Source: Manihot esculenta (taxonomy: Eukaryota; Streptophyta; Magnoliopsida; Malpighiales; Euphorbiaceae). Taken from it: a DNA stretch of 64,000 bases. The notes beneath the pieces are model-generated. The model did not search any database. It was given only the letters and a program-made list of their open reading frames with translations, and was not told the DNA's origin. Positions 27,101 to 39,952 of this stretch are shown here, in pieces (position 1 is the stretch's first letter; the number at the start of each line of letters is the position of its first letter). The stretch lies in contig NC_035174.2 in the NCBI RefSeq assembly GCF_001659605.2, positions 1,428,389 through 1,492,388 of the forward strand, read 5' to 3'. The translations under genes were made by a program, and so were the position numbers.

Positions 27101-30052
27101 AGCAATGAAACATTATCCCTTTCTGGAAGTTGCTTCATCGCTCTTTTGTTCATCAATGTACTTAAGTGGACCTGCCGGCAAAATGAAAAGCTGGACTTAT
27201 CATTATCAAGTTTATACGTTATTATTATTATACTTTGGCAATTATTTGGAGCTTTAAAAAAGATGAGTGCTTTCACAGTACATTCAGATTCATATTTGCA
27301 ATCACATGCTACTGGTATTTTAACTTTTTTGCAGATTGATCCTGGTTTTCTGCCTATAATCTTTAGCCACATGTTGATAAAAGTTATGGTGTGGAAGCCT
27401 CTAAAAGGATCTGTAAGTCTCTTTTCTTTTATAGTGACTTTGTTTGAAAGTGGATTACCTCTTAGCCCAGAGATTCCACTTTCATTTTATGTACCCTACC
27501 AATATCTCTGGGTTTTTCTTGAGTTAAATTCTAATGATGTGCATGATATATGTATATGCTGATGGGTATGTCTTAGGATTTCGATGAAGATTTCGATTCT
27601 CTATTCTCGATTCATCGCTTATCGATTTGACAACTGACCCTTGTCTTAGGATGATTCTCATACAATAACTAGGTTTGCTTCAGTGACCTAGAAGGCCTTC
27701 CTTACTGGCCCAGTTTCATCAACCTGCAGGTATATGTGTTTACTTATTACAGGAGTAACCTTAAGAGGTAGAGACAAAGGTTTGGCAAGACTCAACAGAA
27801 ACAGTAAGGAAAAAGCATTAAAAAGTTGAAACTTTGGAGTATCCTCTAATATTTCCCCACACCTTTTTCCCTCATTATTTTTATTTGGATTTACTTGAGT
27901 TGGCATAAAAATAATGTGTTTTATGAGAAAATTCATTAAAAAAATATATATCTAGTGCAATAAAATTCCCTGTTTAATTTAGGGCTTATGTCATCAAACT
28001 GTAAACAACCCTTAATCTCTCTTAAAAAGCAATGCTGCACTTGCTTGTCACTAAAATTACTGTAATAATGAGATCATTTGAAGTCAATTTGCTATGATGT
28101 TCTCTAACTATATAATTGAAAATGCTGATAGGACTGCATATATTTTGGATCTCCAACCACAAATCCAAAACAGCCAACACACAAAGTTCAATAACTACTT
28201 AATTGGATGATAGAATCTCTTTCATCTTCTTCCCCACTCACTTGATGGAGTACTGGATTTTTGGGCCCAATGGGGACTTTCAATATATCATATTGCCAGC
28301 TCTCTCTCTTTTTTTTTTTTTTTAATACTTTTGATCAATGTCTTGAAAGCTTTTTTGACTTTCCTTTTAACTTTTTGGCATCTAGAGATCAGGAGCTGGT
28401 GAAATAATATAAAAAGAACAATGATGCACAGTATATTTAGTATGAACATTGTAAAGGATCATATACATATATAGCAGAAGCAGCTTTTTCTATTGGTTGG
28501 TTAGGGATAGCTGATGTGAACATGTCTGAATTTAAATTTGTCAGGTTTTCATTAGATCACGAAATGCCTGATTGTCCCATCATAACTAGAACTCATGAGG
28601 GAGGGGTGTTGTTTGGCAGATGAGAAAATATAATTCAAAAGATTTTGATTTCTGCCATTCTAGAAGATGATTTTCCAAAATCCTACCAAAGCTTTCTGCC
28701 TCCAACATGACTGCCGGCTACGGAGACCAAGCATACCCCTGCATACTAGAGTAGTTTCTTAACTAAAGAAGAAATAGATCATCTTTAATTTTGTTGTCTG
28801 AAAGATGGTAACAAAAGTCAATTGTCTGTTTCCCCTTTTCTCAATTTCTTTTTTAAATGTCCTTCATCTTTTGCTATCTCTAGACAAAATATGTCAATGG
28901 GTAGCTGAAAATTCAATCAACTGAACCTGAATTGCTTGAAATACAATTCATTCTACTGTAGTAAATGAACAATGCATGGTTTGTGAAACATGTGTAAACC
29001 CGACCAGTGCAGGTTCATTAGAATTTTCCTTCTCTTGCCAAATGATATGTCCACTTCTTGACAAAATAATATACGATAAAATAGCTTCATAGATGGGTCT
29101 TGTTCACTAGGATCTAGGGCAAGTTTGTTCTGATATATTACCAAGATCTTATCCAAAAACCAGAGTTGCCCAGTTAATATTCTATAATAGGCAACACGAC
29201 AATGATGAGAAAAGCCCTAAAGACCACGCAGAGAAAGGTAGTCGACCCCTTGGTAGGGCTTCCCAGAGGATACATAATGCAGAAACGGCATGTAGCTTTC
29301 ATTTAGATAATTGTTCATCGATGAATTCTTGAATTTCTTTTCTCATCAACTTTCTCATATGGGATATATAAATTAATAAGGCTTAGATATTTTCCACATG
29401 TGGAGTCGTTTCTACTCTTTTGTGATCTCTCTGCATCCAAAGCCAAATCAAGAATGAAGATCTTTGATAAAGTGGACCAGGTTAAACATTTTCCATGTTT
29501 ATTTTTCTTTTCTCTCTTTCTTTATTATTCTTCATCGTTTTATTTTATCACTATCTTCAAATACACGTGTGAGATTATGTGAAGTGGAAGCAAATATCGT
29601 GGCTTGGTTATCAAACAACCAATTTTCAATTTTCACTTTACTTGATTTCCTTTTATGTGTTTAATTGTTTTCAATCTCTCCATGTATGATCAATTCAGAA
29701 AATATGAATTGATAATTACCTTGTGACTGAAGTAATACATAATAGAAAAAGACAAGATCATAGAGTCAAAGACAAGACCACCTCTCTCTCTAATTTCCTC
29801 AGGTCCCTCTCCAAACCGTTTTGTACTCAGACCCATCAACCAACCCCCCCCCTCTCTCTCTCTTCCCTGTAATCTAAGCAAACCCCACAGCCATCATGAT
29901 CATCATTCCCACTCTATGAAGCGTCCCAGGCCTCTCTCTCTCTTTCTTTCATGTTCTACCATTCTATAAAGTCTTAACTAATCAACATCAAGCCAGTTGG
30001 GGAAAGAGATACAGATACCTTTCAGAGGAGATAGGAGCCAAAGACTCTCAAA
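24176..30052. other. Long intergenic region before MYB
   Basis: Nearly 6 kb without a recognised gene. The start holds the NOG1 3' UTR. A 212-codon open frame at 26924-27562 (+) is hydrophobic and low in family signal; I do not call it a gene. The last 400 bases are the MYB promoter and leader, with CT-rich patches near 29785-29870 and 29930-29950. Confidence 0.45.
29965..29970 (+). promoter_or_regulatory. TATA box of the MYB46/83-like gene
   Basis: TATAAA lies 88 bp upstream of the ATG, a sensible distance for a short leader. Its use is inferred from position only. Confidence 0.5.
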
Positions 30053-32231
30053 ATGAGGAAGCCAGAAGTTTGTGGGAAGAACAACAACAAGCTTAGAAAG
30101 GGACTGTGGTCACCAGAGGAAGATGACAAGCTCATGAACTACATGTTAAACAATGGACAAGGTTGTTGGAGTGATGTAGCAAGAAATGCTGGCTTGCAGA
30201 GGTGTGGCAAGAGTTGTCGGCTTCGCTGGATCAATTATTTAAGACCTGACCTCAAGAGAGGTGCATTTTCACCCCAGGAAGAAGAGCTCATCATCCATCT
30301 GCATTCCCTTCTTGGCAACAGGTACCTTCTATGCTTCTGCCTTTTTATTATTATTATTATTATCTCTGTTGGCCTGAGGGAAATTTACAAAACTATGCTT
30401 ATTTTCCTTTTCTTTGTATGTGTAATATTGTATTGTATGTGTAAATGCACTGCATATGCAAATTATTAATATATAAAAAATAAGTCTCAATTATCAATAA
30501 ATTTTAGTTTAATATTTGGTATTTAAAACCATAATTAAGATATTAAATTCATATCTAAGCTAATTAACAGCTAATAAATAAATATCTCAATAGTTAAAAT
30601 AATTTTATTTTAAAGATTTTTTTGGAGTGGCACACACATCGGATTTTTTAAAGAATTTTTAGAGTGGCACTCACGTGCTTAATCTGTTGGTAAGTGTATT
30701 TAAACAAATTTAAGAGATTTCAGGTTCTACTCAATTCCTATTTAAAAAAAAAAAAAATTAGAGTGAAATTAAGACAATTTCTTCAATTACATGTATATGT
30801 TTATTTTCAGAGCTACGGTTACTGGTATTAATGCAACAAATTCCATCAACGGAAAATAGAGTACACATATCGTGAAATGATGGCAAGAATGAATTCTTTT
30901 TTGAATTAATTAAAAAGATAAGGTAAAGCATTGACATCTGAATCTAGCTAGCTAAATAATATACTATTACTCCTTATTTTAATTAAATAAAAAAATATAT
31001 ATATATATATGCACATAATAAAAATAAAAGAAATTAAACTCAATTCTCACTCACTCAAATACTGCACGTGCATCTGTTTTCAAAGAACAAACAAATAATT
31101 TATATATACTGCTTTTTTCACTTCTGCTTTGCTGATGCTGTATATAGTTGAAAAGGAACATTAAATTGTTGTTTGTCTATATTAGTCATTACAGTTGAAG
31201 ACAATATTCTTGTTTTCGATTCAATTAAGAAAGCATTCATATGCATCTGTAAGAATCTTGACTTTTAAAGTTTATTCGTTATCAAATAAATAATAAAATA
31301 TATGAATTATAAAAAAAAATTATTTAAATTGGGTACGATTCGATTTTAATAAGTATTGTCTTGAATTATATGCTTCTACAAGCTTAATATAGGGGTAAAG
31401 ATCAACGGGTTTAGATCTTCCATGCAATTCATGCAGTGATAAACATATAAGACACCTTCTTGGAAGTTAAGCTGAAACGTAATAATCTGGTGTTTTTTAT
31501 ATCAAAGGTGGTCTCAAATTGCGGCTGGCTTGCCTGGACGGACAGACAATGAAATCAAGAATTTTTGGAATTCAACAATAAAGAAAAGACTGAAGAATCT
31601 GACATCCTCCGCAGCCTCACCAAACACGAGTGATTCTTACTCAGAGCCAAGCAAAGAAGTAGCAGCAGCAGCAGCAGCCGCCATAGTGGGAGGAGGGTTC
31701 ATCTCCATGCAAGAACAAGCCATGATGAATCCCATGTGTACAGACCCATCATTATCATCCGCATCATCATCAAACACATCCATGCAAGCTATGTTTCTGA
31801 ACCAAATGGACTCATCACCTACCTTGGATCATGGCCTTAGCATGTATGGTGCAAATGCATACTTTAACAACAATGCACCCCCATGCATGACTCCGATAGG
31901 TATAACTAGTGGTGATGATTTGCATGGGAATCAAGGAATCCTTGGAGGTGTTAATATTGGGATAGGTGGGGAACTTCACATTCCTCCTTTAGAGAGTATA
32001 ATCATTGAAGAAAATGCTAGAACTGAAGATATAGCGACGCATGGTAACACCACGAATAATTACCCTTTTAGCAACGTAAATAAAATGAACAGCAACTGCA
32101 ATAAGGCAGAGAACATGGCTGCTGGGATTGGGAACTTATGGCAAGGAGAAGACCTAAAAGTAGGGGACTGGGACTTGGAAGAGTTGATGAAAGATGTTTC
32201 CTCCTTTCCTTTTCTTGATTTTTCCAATTGA
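30053..32231 (+). CDS. R2R3-MYB transcription factor, MYB46/MYB83-like
   Basis: MYB46 and MYB83 are master switches of secondary-wall formation in fibres and vessels and act below the NAC factors NST/VND. Two exons, 30053-30321 and 31508-32231, give 330 residues; the intron splits the Arg codon of LGNR/WSQIA. R2 spans about 16-65 with Trp19, 39 and 59. R3 spans about 68-118 with Phe72, Trp91 and Trp110. The MRKPE start, [20 protein letters not shown], and [10 protein letters not shown] plus a Trp/Asp-rich end in the C-terminal half all match MYB46/83. A poly-Ala run ([10 protein letters not shown]) follows the DNA-binding domain. One oddity is Gly97 in [10 protein letters not shown], where relatives have Arg or another polar residue. 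The DiT1 gene downstream supports the MYB46 assignment by synteny. Confidence 0.92.
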
Positions 32232-33150
32232 ATAAATGGTTTTCCTCATATTTTTTTTTCTTCCTTCAATTTTCATATATGCCCTCCATTTATAGACAAA
32301 ATGATAAACCTATTGAATTTTTATGTCTCTAGCTCTGTCTTCTTCTTCTTTTTTTTTTTTTAATTTTTAATTGAAAAAGTAAATACTAAATATTCAAGAC
32401 TACATCAAAGAATACTAACCTCACATTCTATACCCATGTATGTAAAGGGTATATAATTATTTATTGAGCTTGTATATATATATTTTTATAAATCAGCCTG
32501 CATGGTTTTACTTTCTGATGTAATTATAACTCAAACTTTCCCTGCTGCATGCCTAAAAATAGTAATGTATGGTTATGATTTAAAGTCAAATACTGGAGGA
32601 AGAAGTATAATTAAGGTGACTGAAAAAAATATAATCTGAATCATATTTTAGGAGAAGTGAATATAAAGCAAGCTTAATTATTTGTGGAGAGACTTTTTAT
32701 ATAATTTAGTTTTAGATGACAAAAGAGACCACTTTCAATTGAATGCCATACCAAAAAAAAAAAAGTTCTTTCTTAAATCATTTCCCTTTAGATTTCTAAC
32801 ATTCCATTACTAACATGGGAAATAATTATCCTATTGAGTAAAAGAAAACTCATGAACACAATATACATAATTAATTTAGTTAATAAAAATAGGAGAATTA
32901 CTTATTAGCTAAATTAAGTTTAACATCATCCGTGAATTATTTTAATATATTAAACTGATTTGGAAGAGAGAGAGAGAGGAGAAGGACTAATAAAACGGGA
33001 TGATTGGAAATTTAGGGTAACAGCGATGGCCCAAAAGCAGTGGGCCGTAGGGGCGTTTCGGTTATTGCAGAGGATGCTATTGTCATTTTGTTTTTAAATA
33101 GTTTATTTATACAATTTTTCCTTAAAAAGTAAAAGGAGAATAAATAAATT
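32232..33150. other. Intergenic between MYB and tRNA-Ser
   Basis: The first part is the MYB 3' UTR. 33000-33090 is less AT-rich and carries GGCCCA (33028-33033) and TGGGCC (33041-33046) as an inverted pair, a site II-like arrangement with no gene obviously attached. Confidence 0.5.
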
Positions 33151-33232
33151 CGTCGCCTGAGAGATTCGAACTCTCGCGGGGAAACCCCATGTACTTAGCA
33201 GGCACACGCCTTAACCACTCGGCCAAAGCGAC
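33151..33232 (-). tRNA. tRNA-Ser (anticodon GCU)
   Basis: An 82-nt cloverleaf on the minus strand begins GTCGCTTTGGCCGAGTGG. The acceptor stem GTCGCTT pairs with AGGCGAC with one G-T pair. The anticodon loop CTGCTAA gives GCU, decoding AGC and AGU. A long variable arm (GGGGTTTCCCC) is typical of serine tRNAs, and the T loop is GTTCGAATC. There is no intron, and CCA is not encoded. CAA-containing sequence just upstream (CAACAAC, 33233-33240) and a T4 run 17 nt downstream (33134-33131) fit plant Pol III start and stop signals. A nuclear, working gene is likely. Confidence 0.96.
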
Positions 33233-34240
33233 GTTGTTGAACTCCCCATCTCAATATCTAGTTTTTTTTCTTCTCGTTGGTTGTCAACATAGCTGAAAAA
33301 GAATAAAAATTAGTATTTGAAGGAGACTACGTTTCAAATCTCATATAAAATCATATGTTAATTAGACTGTGTTCGAAAAAGTCTTATAGGCACAGTGAGC
33401 TTATACTCCCTTTCTTTCTATTTTTTTTTTTTTTAAAATACTCACTTTGCCATTTTAAAAAATAATAAATACAAAAATTCAAACTCAAAACTCACTACTA
33501 TTTTTATATTATAGAAAAAGACGAATCAAAAACAATTTTTGAGTACCGTATTTATAATATTTTATACTTTCACATTTAATTTCGTATTAGAAAAGTACAA
33601 ATACAATTCGTCTCCTAATACAAATTTAGATGAGCAATTTCCTATCTTTACTTGATAATAGTGAGCTAAATCGACATGCATTAGTTGCATAAGTGGCATT
33701 TAATTCTGATAAACTTCATATGAAAAATATTTTTATTTATAGTTAATTTTTAATTTAAGTGTATTGTTAATTAAAAAAATATAATTAATATGGTTTCAAC
33801 CATGTTCACCCACCTATTCAATTAATCACCGATATAGTGTAAAAGTTCATATTACGATAAAATTTATAATTAGATACTCCTCTTTGATTTGTTTAAATAG
33901 TAATTTATTAAGTAAATTATTAATATATCCTCATTTAATATGTAAAATAAATTAGTAATGTAATAATATGAATAAATGATTTATTAAAAAATTAATATAA
34001 AATTTACATTATTTTTAACCATAGTAATTATATTTTTTAAATTTATGCAAATAATAAATAGACTTTTTTTAGAATGGAGAAAGTATTATATATAATAAAT
34101 ATTAATAAAAAATTAAATTAAATTGATGAATGAACGTGTTTTTTGAATAAATTTTATAAAATCACAATGATTATTATTCTTTGTGTAAATTTTTTTTATT
34201 TTTTGTTCAATATGGAGTTTTTAATTTGCTTGCTATTGCC
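33233..34240. other. AT-rich intergenic
   Basis: Very AT-rich sequence between the tRNA and the DiT1 promoter. I see nothing else in it. Confidence 0.45.
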
Positions 34241-34380
34241 CGGTGCTTTCATGGAAACGCCAGTCGACGCTATTCTCTGGGCGGTCCCAAAATGGTCTTT
34301 TGAAGCGCCAAAACATTCGACCCTTGGACTCATAAAAAGGTCAGAATTTCGGATACCTGTGTCGCGTGGACTAGATTCCT

Positions 34381-34780
34381 CACGTGCCCTCATCTTACCC
34401 CAGGGTTACTCTCGTCTTTCACTTCTCTCAACTCACTGGCCATGAAATTTCCAACCTTTTTTGGCTAATATCTAACTGTTAACTCATTGGTCCGGTTCAG
34501 TCCACGTCACCAAAAAGCCGGGTAAAGCTTGGGCATGTCCCCACTTCCCAACTACCACGTGGACTGATTTTTCCCCGTTTGTCCTGGATCACTTTAGCAT
34601 GATCCTCGCAACGAATGGGTCCAAGTGGGCCGGTGACCAGAACCAGAAGATCTTTAGATTTCCACCTCAAGTGAAGTCGACTCTATCCAAGCAAGAGTAG
34701 CCGTATATTCCCAAGTCTAATTCCACCCTCCGATCTATATCCAACGGCCCAAGTCATATTCTCTCCACTCCCCTTATAAT
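34381..34780 (+). promoter_or_regulatory. DiT1 promoter with G-boxes and TATA-like box
   Basis: CACGTG occurs at 34381-34386 and 34556-34561, an ACGT core (CCACGTCA) near 34502, and a TATA-like TTATAATAAT at about 34774-34783. G-boxes are typical of light-regulated plastid-protein genes. The base composition is clearly less AT-rich than upstream. Confidence 0.55.
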
Positions 34781-34875
34781 AATTCACCCTCTTTCTCATT
34801 TTCGTCTTCTTTCCCCTCTTCCCTTCTTTGGATGCATGCTCAGCAGGAACACTGAAACAGAGAGCAAACCACCAA

Positions 34876-37586
34876 ATGACGTCCCTAGCTCTCACAATGT
34901 CTTCTTCATGCTCTCTCGCCTTCAATTCTCGTCCTTCTTTCAAGTCCCCATCTCTCTCCCACTTCAGATCCTCTGCAACTCGCCTTCCCTCCTTCCCTAA
35001 ACTCACCGCTAATATTAGATTTTCTCCCGCAATTTCTTACCTTCCGAAATTCTCCAAATCCGATGCAGTCACCGCCACCGAAGTCTTTCAGAAACGGAGA
35101 AGCTTTAGCTTAACGGTCAAAGCATCCGTCGCTGCTGCATCACCTGCTTCTTCTACTCCTCCCTCGCAGCCATGGCATGGCGCGGCTATCAAGCCATTAC
35201 TAGCATCAATAGCCACAGGTGTCATTCTCTGGTTCATTCCTGTTCCATCTGGAGTCTCGCGACCCGCTTGGCAACTGCTCGCCATCTTTCTCGCAACTAT
35301 TGTGGGCATCATCACGCAACCTTTGCCTCTCGGCGCCGTCGCCTTGATGGGCCTAGGTGCTTCAGTACTCACCAAAACCTTAACTTTCTCTGCCGCATTT
35401 TCAGCTTTCGGGGATCCGATCCCGTGGTTAATCGCTCTTGCATTCTTTTTCGCTCGAGGATTTATTAAGACTGGACTTGGAAACAGAATTGCTTACCAAT
35501 TCGTATCGCTTTTTGGATCTTCTTCGTTAGGTTTAGGTTACAGTCTCGTATTCAGTGAAGCTCTATTAGCGCCTGCGATTCCTTCAGTTTCTGCTAGAGC
35601 AGGAGGGATCTTTTTACCTTTGGTGAAATCTTTGTGCGTTGCTTGTGGTAGTAATGCGGGTGATGGTACTGAGCATAAGCTTGGCTCCTGGTTAATGTTG
35701 ACTTGTTTCCAAACATCGGTGATTTCTTCTTCCATGTTCTTGACTGCCATGGCTGCCAATCCTTTGAGTGCCAATTTGACTTTCAATACGATTAAGCAGA
35801 CGATTGGATGGACCGATTGGGCTACGGCGGCGATTGTGCCTGGATTGGTGTCGTTGTTTGTTGTGCCCTTGCTTTTGTATATAATTTATCCGCCCACGGT
35901 TAAAAGCAGCCCTGATGCGCCTAAGTTGGCTAGGGAGAAATTGGAGAAGATGGGGCCAATGACTAAGAATGAGATTATTATGGCTGGCACTCTGCTTCTT
36001 ACGGTATACTTTGATGCCTTTTAGTGTTTTTTTACCTTTATCATCAAATTAACTTTTGTTTTTCTGTCATTTTAATCTTACGTGTTTTTATTGAACTGTT
36101 GATTGGTTTAAATAAAGTGATGTAACTGGTAGACTGTCCGTTATAGACAGTAGGCTATCATCAGTTTTATGTTCTTCACGTCCTCCAAATCTTCTGTTTC
36201 ACCCTTACTTCATTTATAGATTTTTTTGAACTCTGTGTAGTACTCATTGTGGAATTGTGTTTCCTGCTAGGCTATTCTTGGATTTCTGCAGCTTTTATAT
36301 TCTAAGCTCTGAATGTGGATGGAATTTTAAATATATCAGAAGGGGTTGTTTGACTTGATGTTTTCTGGACATGCTCATCAAAAATAATTTATTGTTTCAG
36401 AGTAAGGTCATTATGATATCATTTGAGTTGGAGGGAGCCAAAATCAATTTGGTTGATTCATATTATTGTGGTTCTTATACAGTAATAAATGATGCTCTTG
36501 GAACAAATGCTTTCAAAAAAATGCTATATGCTAAATCTCATTGCTTAAACTCGACTTTTACAAGAAAACATTTGCAACTAGGGAAGCTCTATTGCCTTAA
36601 CTCAAAACTTTTGCTATCCACGTCTATGCCAATCACTGTTGTAAATACTATACTGTAGAGCTAACTTATTATCATTTATGAGATGTATTTTATGTGTTTG
36701 TGCTCACAAGAATTATATATGTTCAATTAAATATTTTTAACTTAAAATATACTTAATTTAGTAGTTTGTTTTTGCCATTTGTCTTTCATTAATAGGTAGG
36801 CCTCTGGATTTTTGGATCAAAGCTGAATGTAGATGCTGTTACTGCTGCTATTCTTGGATTATCTATGCTCCTTATCACTGGTGTGGTGACATGGAAGGAG
36901 TGCTTATCTGAAGCAGTAGCCTGGGACACCCTCACATGGTTTGCTGCTCTCATTGCCATGGCTGGGTATCTCAATAAGTATGGCCTAATCTCTTGGTTCA
37001 GCCAAACCGTAGTTAAGGTTAGTTTCCTGTATCACTGGTTTCTCATTGTGCATTGCTTTATCTAAAGTTTATGTCAAAAGTCTTCATTATCAATCTTAAA
37101 TCTTAATCTTAGCCATGTGCAGAAGCAAATTATGAATTTTTTTAAGTAGCATGTTATGTGACTTGAATTTGCTGAATCTCATTAGGTACATATTCATTGA
37201 TAAATTACTTCTATTTTTCACAGTTTGTTGGTGGACTGGGTCTTTCATGGCAGCTATCTTTTGGCATTTTGGTTCTTCTCTACTTCTACTCCCACTATTT
37301 TTTTGCCAGTGGAGCAGCTCATATTGGTGCCATGTTTACAGCCTTCTTGTCTGTTGCCAGTGCTCTTGGTACTCCTCCATATTTTGGAGCCATGGTGTTG
37401 TCATTCCTTTCCAACCTCATGGGTGGGCTTACACACTATGGCATTGGATCTGCACCTGTTTTCTATGGTGCCAATTACGTACCTCTTGCCAAATGGTGGG
37501 GTTATGGGTTTCTCATGTCTGTTGTCAACATAATTATCTGGCTTGGAATTGGTGGGATTTGGTGGAAGGCCATTGGCTTGTGGTAA
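34876..37586 (+). CDS. DiT1: Plastid 2-oxoglutarate/malate translocator (DiT1)
   Basis: DiT1 is an inner-envelope antiporter that imports 2-oxoglutarate for GS/GOGAT ammonia assimilation in exchange for malate. Three exons, 34876-36003, 36796-37017 and 37224-37586, give 570 residues. A Ser/Arg-rich transit peptide of about 90 residues is followed by the mature part starting near QPWHGAAIKPLLASIATGV, with about 12 hydrophobic segments typical of the DASS/SLC13-like family. Conserved blocks include TQPLPLGAVALMGLG, FSAFGDPIPWLIALAFFFAR, APAIPSVSARAGGIFLPLVK and GGLTHYGIGSAPVFYGANYV. The GDPIPWLIAL and ANPLSANL blocks fit DiT1; DiT2 proteins, as I recall them, differ there. MTSLALTMSSSCSLAF at 34876 resembles known DiT1 starts, so I prefer it to an upstream in-frame ATG at 34828. 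Confidence 0.95.
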
Positions 37587-39952
37587 AAGTGGTGCTCACG
37601 AAAATTTGCCCACCCAAATTCTATTCCTGCTCAGGTTTTGTTAGCTCTTAGATGACGCTTTTACTTTCTGGTTTTCTATCTCAATGGGAGATCTTTCGCT
37701 TTTGTTGCTGATTCTTTGTCAAAGAACTAATCTTCCGGTGGAGAACTTGGATGGAAAGATTATATACACAATCGGTTTGTTTGGAGCAAAAATCAGAATT
37801 AGCTCCTGAAGCTGAAATTTTGACATGGCGTTGTAAGTTTGCAACTGCCTGCAATTCATGATTCATTGTCAGATGACTGAATATTCATTCCTCTTTTATG
37901 TAGTATATTGTGTTTGCCTGAAAAGAAATATTGATGTATTAATGTGCAGTATTGTGTTTGCCTGAAAAGAAATACTAATATATTAATGTGCAGTATTGTT
38001 AGGTCCATGATTAACTGGTGGAGTATTGAAATTTGCGGACCGCGTTTACTTGTAAGAAAAACTCTAATATTTCTCTGTTAATCTAATATATTTATATTTC
38101 TGTTTTAAAAAACTATGAACTATATTCAGCAGTTTTTTTATTTTTCCCTCTGGAACGTTTAATGCGATGTGGAAAGATTAACAGGTTTTAAATAGATTGA
38201 CAGAGGAGGAACAAATGGGCATTTAGCCTTGGTCATTGTCATCTCTGCCTCTATACTATATCCCTGTGTGTACGCTCAATTATCGTAATGATTTTTGCTG
38301 GTCGCATAGACCATGGATCTTTATGGGCCTATATATACAAAGGGGAAGAAGATGAAAATTTGATCATGTATCCGTTTTTAACCCACGGAACATAAAGTGC
38401 AATGGTGCTTTCCCCTGTTTGGCAATGGGCAGGAAAATAACATGACATAGAATGAATAGTTAATGGAATCAGTATATGTAATTTTTTTAGAGTATAATCC
38501 AATTAATATTATCACTTATCATTTAATTTAATCACAATTAAAATATAAATACTTCTACGATCTCATTCTTTTTTAGACTCAATGTAACTATTAAGTTAAA
38601 TGCTTCGCCTAAAAAATTGATATTCCCTGCAAAAGGGACAATTTTTTCTTACATTCACCACATTGTATGATTCGAAAAAGACTGGACGGCTTTAAAAGAA
38701 TTTTTTTTTTTTTTAATTAAAGACATACATAAGTTCCTGAGATTGAAGAAAGCAGACAGTGACAGAGTAAAAGAGATCTCACTTTTTATTCTTTAAATTA
38801 CATGATAATTAATAATCTTTTGAATCAACTATGTTTCTTGCATAATTTAATAGACTCAGAAATTTAACGCCCATATTAACTATAAATTTATTCAGAAATC
38901 GAAAAGTGGGATTAAAGATAGACTTTATTTTTTTAAAGAAAAAAAAGAATTTTGAGTAATATCCGGAAAATTCTTTTTGAAATTGTTAGTAAGCTAGCGA
39001 GCCTAAGAGAGACACTTGGCGAGCTATGTGCATGCATGCAATGGCACTGTTGAAGATTTTAGTGGAGAAGGAATAGCTTTCAAGAATTGATACTGACATG
39101 CACCTTTCTGTTCTTTGCTTTTATTGATTCTTGAAATTTCAATGGATACAAAACCTTCTTTCCATTTGAGGGACCCCCCTCAATTATGTTTTTCCATTAA
39201 TATTAATCACACTTTGGATGCCAATCTGTGGCCATAAAAAGCTTCCAATTTGGACAAAGACAACTCTCTCTCTCTCTCTCTCTCTTTCAGAAGCGTGCAA
39301 TTAAGCTCCTTGCTTGCTCATACAGACAACTTCAGCTTTCGATGAGAACGAGGCAGTCCCTCTTCAATATCTGCTCTTTTGGTTTGTTTGGTCAGGTGGG
39401 TACTTGTTTTGTTCTGGTTTTCAGGTATGTATATGCTTTAAGTCTCCAAGATCACATGTTTTTTCTTTTCTGTACCAGATGTTTTCTTTGGTGTGTCTTT
39501 TAATAGTTTCCTGATAGTATATGGTAATTTCTTTGAAATTGTTCATGAAAATGAGAAATGCAGCATGTTCTTTTCTATGATAAGAGTTAGGTGGACGCAT
39601 ATGTTATTTTGCCAATGAAATTCAAGTATTGATGTTTCGAAGATGGTTAAAGTCCAATCCTGAGTTCATGAGTTTAGTCTTAGGGAAATTTCCTGGTGTC
39701 TTCTATTGAAGTTGAGACTTGCTGCTTTTTCTCTACCTTTAAATGTTGAGACTTGCTGCTTTTTCTTTCTCTCAACTTTAAGTTAGCTTTCAATTTCAAT
39801 GGAAACAGAAATTTCTATTTTTGAACCAACAATTTGTGGTCCTGACTTTGCCTTTTGCCTTTTGCATGTATCTATATATATCAGGTGCAGAATCTGCAGG
39901 TTCTGTGGTTTAATATTTGATGTTTCCGTTACGTCCACCACTTGAATGATCG
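37587..39952. other. Intergenic and probable DTX42 leader
   Basis: The first 300 bases are DiT1 3' UTR. A CT microsatellite at 39264-39287 ends in TTTCAG and could be the acceptor of a leader intron of the next gene; that is only a possibility. A small imperfect duplication (GACTTGCTGCTTTTTCT) sits near 39716-39765. Confidence 0.4.
37907..37999. repeat. 44-bp tandem repeat
   Basis: Two copies of a 44-bp unit starting ATTGTGTTTGCCTGAAAAGA (37907 and 37951) are followed by the first bases of a third at 37995. It lies just past the DiT1 3' end. Confidence 0.93.

Noticed and set aside
34143..34445. 100-codon frame upstream of DiT1
   Set aside because: It overlaps the G-box promoter region, starts in AT-rich DNA and has no family similarity.
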